A stretch of 64,000 bases of DNA, from contig NZ_WUBI01000001.1 of the NCBI RefSeq assembly GCF_009807035.1, positions 2,790,001 to 2,854,000 of the forward strand, written 5' to 3'. A program made the position numbers and the translations under genes. How positions within the stretch are numbered: position 1 is the first letter of the stretch; each line of letters begins with the position of its first letter. Source of the DNA: Paenibacillus dendrobii. GTDB taxonomy: Bacteria > Bacillota > Bacilli > Paenibacillales > Paenibacillaceae. Of the stretch, positions 61,289-64,000 are shown piece by piece. Below the pieces are notes generated by a model. The model had not been told where the DNA came from. It saw nothing but the letters and a program-made list of their open reading frames with translations, and searched no databases.

Positions 61289-61786
61289 TTATTTGGACGC
61301 CTCAGCCGAAATCACTTTAATGCCGACCGCAAATTCCTGGGTGTTCTCTCCCTTGGATGCAATGGTAATTCCCACCCATTTCTCCAGCAACGCCTTGAAG
61401 TCAGCCTCCATTTCTTCCCGCTGCTCCGGGGATAGCTGCATTCTCAGACTCATACTCGTTCTGGTTGCTGCATCATAATCATCGGCCAGAATCGGATCCA
61501 TCAGCTGCTTTCCCTTCGAGTTAAACCACTTCGCCTTCGACTTGTAGTATTTCTCCACGATGCCGCCAACCGTTCTTGTTTCCACAAGATCGATCAGACC
61601 GCCTTCATACAGCTTTTGAATGTGATAATGGGTGCTGCCCGGGGATTCCCCCAATTCATTCGCCACCTGCTTGGAGGTTCTCGCTGTGTCGATCAGTGTT
61701 TTGATGATTTTCACCCGCTGTGCGCTTCCTAACAATTTGGCCTGCTCCACTGAAATCTCAATCGATTGGGATTGATCGTTTTTCAT
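61289..61786 (-). CDS. ArsR-type helix-turn-helix regulator
   Basis: ATG 61786 has GGAG upstream at good spacing; TTG 61807 abuts the -10 box. The 165-residue product has an N-terminal winged helix (SAQRVKIIKTLID, ANELGESPGSTHYHIQKLYEGGLI, quoted in part). A longer C-terminal domain with a KYYKSKAKWF segment follows. The latter is typical of the larger ArsR-like repressors that control MFS genes. No metal-binding cysteine box is present, so an organic ligand is more likely than a metal. The MFS gene follows. Confidence 0.88.
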   Translation of the reverse strand: MKNDQSQSIEISVEQAKLLGSAQRVKIIKTLIDTARTSKQVANELGESPGSTHYHIQKLYEGGLIDLVETRTVGGIVEKYYKSKAKWFNSKGKQLMDPILADDYDAATRTSMSLRMQLSPEQREEMEADFKALLEKWVGITIASKGENTQEFAVGIKVISAEASK

Positions 61787-61852
61787 ATCCGCTACACTCC
61801 GATCCAAATTATAATTCGATCTGTTTTAATTGTTCGTACTATATTTTTTGAC

Positions 61853-61872
61853 CGATCTAATTTTTTAGATCG
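61853..61872. promoter_or_regulatory. Operator of the arsR-MFS pair
   Basis: CGATCTAA and TTAGATCG form a perfect 8-bp dyad separated by TTTT (61853-61872). A further AGATCG half-site lies near 61823, next to the TATAAT -10 box (61813-61808). This arrangement fits autorepression. Confidence 0.72.
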
Positions 61873-61926
61873 TTTCTATGGCTTATCATAATCCACCATT
61901 TTCCATTTGTAAATAGGCAAAATAAA

Positions 61927-61960
61927 AGGTACAACCTCACAATTCTTGAGGCTGTACCCT
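61927..61960 (-). terminator. Terminator of the deacetylase operon
   Basis: GGTACA-CCTCA pairs with TGAGG-TGTACC (one bulge each side), followed on the minus strand by TTTTATTTTG. Confidence 0.85.
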
Positions 61961-62018
61961 TAAGATAATCATCCCTTTATCGTCAAACTCATGCACTTGG
62001 CTCGCAGGTCTACATGTT

Positions 62019-62768
62019 TCATCCTACCCGAAGGCCATCCGAAAGCTCATTGCGCGCGCCATGCGCTTGCCGCAGCAGTTCATCGGTACGTACGAAAACA
62101 TAACCCTGAATGCGGGCATCCCCAAGCGCTTCCTCAAGGTCCGCGATCATTCGGCCCGGCGCATCAGGTACAGCTCCGAAAGTATCGCCGCTGTCATGCA
62201 GCACGATGATGGACCCGGGTTCAAGCCGGCTTAGAATCCTCTCTTTCAGAGGCTTCTTCTTACGTTCCTTACCCCAGTCCCGCGCCATTATCGACCAGAG
62301 CACGATATGGTATGTTTTCCGCAAGGTGAATAAATCGCCTATATTCAGAATCCCCCAGGGAGGACGGTAAAACGTTGGCCGCTCGCCGGTGATTCGTTCG
62401 ATGACATCGGCGGTCCGGCCCACATGCTTCTCCCGGATATGTCTCGGACTCATGAGCCAATTGGGAAGATGGGTGTAATTGTGGATACCGATCTGATGCC
62501 CTTCAAGGTAGATGCGCTTGATCAGCTCCGGATAACGCTCTGCCTTGCTGCCGAGCACGAAGAAGGTTGCCTTGATCCCTTTTTTCTGGAGTAAATCCAG
62601 CAGTCTTGGTGTGTACAGCGGATCGGGACCATCATCAAAAGTCAAAGCGATTTGCCTGCCGGCCCGGCCGCGAACCGCAACGCCCATCCCCCAGACCCGC
62701 GTGATGACAAAGGGAATGAGCATATATATTAGAATGAATAGCACAATGAGCTTGAACAAGATACTCAT
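62019..62768 (-). CDS. Polysaccharide deacetylase (NodB domain)
   Basis: The 249-residue protein has one N-terminal membrane helix and a NodB-type carbohydrate esterase domain. The catalytic and metal motifs are TFDDGPD, HNYTHLPNWL and RPPWGI; the usual HxxxH is represented by the H and T of HNYTHLP. LHDSGDTFG is the final motif. It acts outside the membrane on peptidoglycan or another acetylated glycan. The stop of the YkoP-like gene overlaps its start by 4 bp. Confidence 0.9.
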   Translation of the reverse strand: MSILFKLIVLFILIYMLIPFVITRVWGMGVAVRGRAGRQIALTFDDGPDPLYTPRLLDLLQKKGIKATFFVLGSKAERYPELIKRIYLEGHQIGIHNYTHLPNWLMSPRHIREKHVGRTADVIERITGERPTFYRPPWGILNIGDLFTLRKTYHIVLWSIMARDWGKERKKKPLKERILSRLEPGSIIVLHDSGDTFGAVPDAPGRMIADLEEALGDARIQGYVFVRTDELLRQAHGARNELSDGLRVG

Positions 62769-63358
62769 GCCGCTTCGTCCTTGCTATAGCGTGCAAGCAA
62801 ATTCTCTCTGCTCATCAGCAGCATTTTAGGGACCAGCTTAGGAGCATTTTGCTTCGTGCGTTCCCGGCCTACCGGATGCAGCACCCGGAGCAGAAGCCGC
62901 AAATAATAAGTGGTAAAAATCCGAAAACCCTTGGATTCCAGCGGATGTTGTTCAAAGCCAAGCCCGTGAATAATCCCCCTGTGTAACAGGGTTATTCCCG
63001 TTAGTGCCTTCACATGGGCAAGCTCAGGTTCGGTTTCCATGGCGGCGCTGATCTGCTTCATCGATCTCCGCAGCATTCTGGCGGTTAGCAGCGCGGCCCG
63101 GTCGGCCCCTACTTCCCTGGAGAGCTGCAGCACCTGGCGGTTATCCAAATGAAGCTCCCCTACCCAATCTCCGGCATGAATCCAATGCCCATCATGACAC
63201 TCCAGGCCTTTTCCATGATGGCGCCGGACCACGAGCTTGCAAATGCCATATTTTTTCACGGATGCGCTCCGCAGTTTGGTAATCTGGTCGAATACCGTTT
63301 CCCAGGCCATCCATACCGACTGTGCACTTGCTTTAGAAATGGAAGCTAACATATTCAA
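62765..63358 (-). CDS. YkoP-like protein
   Basis: A 197-residue soluble protein with the WIHAGDWVGELHLDN motif and an Arg-rich C-terminal half. It resembles the YkoP domain that accompanies polysaccharide deacetylases in Bacillus. It starts at TTG 63358 or ATG 63352; neither has a strong site. The 4-bp overlap with the deacetylase gene indicates a two-gene operon. The function is unknown. Confidence 0.78.
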   Translation of the reverse strand: MNMLASISKASAQSVWMAWETVFDQITKLRSASVKKYGICKLVVRRHHGKGLECHDGHWIHAGDWVGELHLDNRQVLQLSREVGADRAALLTARMLRRSMKQISAAMETEPELAHVKALTGITLLHRGIIHGLGFEQHPLESKGFRIFTTYYLRLLLRVLHPVGRERTKQNAPKLVPKMLLMSRENLLARYSKDEAA

Positions 63359-63545
63359 TGTTGGTCACGTCTTTCTTTCCATATTTGGTCTTCTGCAGTA
63401 GACCAGCCTTTTTACCTGCAAGATTTTGGCTTCTATTCCGTTAGACGTCAGAAAACCAGAAATCCATGCCAACATTGTAAAAAATGAACCTATCTTTTCT
63501 CTTTCTACTTTCTTACGATTTTCTTAATTCAAAAGAATTGAAATA

Positions 63546-63574
63546 GCCGCCCTCCTGCAAGCAGGCTTGGCGGC
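63546..63574 (-). terminator. Hairpin downstream of the sulfatase gene
   Basis: GCCGCC and GGCGGC with inner CCTGC/GCAGG pairs form a strong stem, followed on the minus strand by TATTTC. The weak T run makes termination only probable. Confidence 0.6.
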
Positions 63575-63588
63575 ACAGATGAATAAGG

Positions 63589-64000
63589 TTATGCATGGGA
63601 CATGCGCGGCATCGGCATCGGTTCCTTGCCCAGCTCCGCCCAAATGTATTTCATGAGCAGCTCCATTTTCAGAGATTGAAATTCTTCCCGGTCCCATAGA
63701 TTATGAATCTCCTGCGGATCTTCTTCCAGATCGAAGAATTCGCCGTAATCTTGATTGTAATAGACCGTGATTTTATAGCGCTGGCCCACATAGGTTTTCT
63801 GATGGATCGTGGTCGGCTCATGCCGGAATTCGCATATCGCGTGATCGCGTGCAGCCGTTTCCGGTTTCAGCCATACCGCCGATTGATCTACACCGGTCAT
63901 CGCATGCGGAGGCCTGATCCCTGCGAAATGCAGAAAAGTCGGTGCCAAATCTACCAGAGACTGAATGGAATCAGACACCGCACCTGCGGGCGCATGCCCA
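63589..64000 (-). CDS. Sulfatase family protein, C-terminal fragment (5' end off the window)
   Basis: The reading frame is open from the right edge and encodes the last 136 or so residues. The segment SLVDLAPTFLHFAGIRPPHAM and the next lines (YNQDYGEFFDLEEDPQEIHNLWD, both quoted in part) are the C-terminal features of arylsulfatase-like alkaline phosphatase superfamily enzymes. The catalytic Cys or Ser and metal ligands are outside the window, so activity cannot be judged. Confidence 0.88.
   Translation of the reverse strand, partial: GHAPAGAVSDSIQSLVDLAPTFLHFAGIRPPHAMTGVDQSAVWLKPETAARDHAICEFRHEPTTIHQKTYVGQRYKITVYYNQDYGEFFDLEEDPQEIHNLWDREEFQSLKMELLMKYIWAELGKEPMPMPRMSHA

Overview
This window looks like a chromosomal piece of a spore-forming, low-to-mid GC Firmicute, most probably Paenibacillus or a close relative. 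The evidence is the pair of spore genes (Tlp and CmpA), the ydcC-alr-ndoAI-ndoA gene order known from Bacillus, strong AGGAGG-type ribosome binding sites, Bacillus-type Fur boxes and three ydaO-type c-di-AMP riboswitches. No phage, insertion sequence or CRISPR array was seen. The 3' end of a VWA gene and the 5' end of a sulfatase gene run off the two edges.

Layout. 1-9.2 kb (minus): one long operon joining a two-transmembrane protein, an ABC-2 exporter (ATPase plus permease), a coiled-coil membrane protein, a MoxR ATPase, a DUF58 protein and a BatA-like VWA protein, interrupted by a 110-bp tandem repeat. 9.5-13.7 kb: purU, nfo, a DUF2621 protein and a TIGR01777 epimerase. 13.7-24.6 kb (minus): a complete Tad/Flp pilus locus (CpaE-like, TadA, TadB, TadC, Flp pilin, TadE-like proteins, a DUF5702-type protein, CpaA prepilin peptidase, an FHA protein), preceded by a promoter and a leader terminator. 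24.6-27.8 kb: a DCC thiol protein, a small Cys-rich protein, ohr and mntH.

27.8-34.5 kb is the most distinctive part. The kdpFABC potassium pump is led by an orphan TrkA-N/RCK-like protein and a 35-residue membrane peptide. It is transcribed through two complete c-di-AMP riboswitches in series, each with its own terminator. A third c-di-AMP riboswitch drives an unknown gene divergently. No kdpD or kdpE is present. The apparent logic is that c-di-AMP, rather than a two-component system, controls potassium uptake here.

34.6-40.4 kb: glutathione peroxidase, tRNA-Leu, an XRE regulator, a PAS protein, a MarR-MFS pair, a decayed MFS gene and a DUF2804 gene. 40.5-47 kb (minus): a Fur-boxed siderophore locus with the order of Bacillus btr-feuABC-besA, with a two-domain esterase and no ATPase gene. 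47-48.5 kb: five tRNA genes (Leu, Lys, Glu, Ser, Asn) with an unusual 153-bp tandem repeat built from a tRNA-Ser tail and its terminator. 47.7-56.9 kb: tlp, SprT-like, cmpA, DinB, CGNR, tex, alpha-galactosidase and the EndoA/EndoAI toxin-antitoxin pair. 57-64 kb: alr, ydcC-like lipoprotein, ArsR-MFS, polysaccharide deacetylase with YkoP-like partner, and a sulfatase fragment.

All calls come from reading the sequence and recalling family features. No database search was run. Start codons were moved from the longest reading frame wherever a ribosome binding site, promoter or terminator argued for it.
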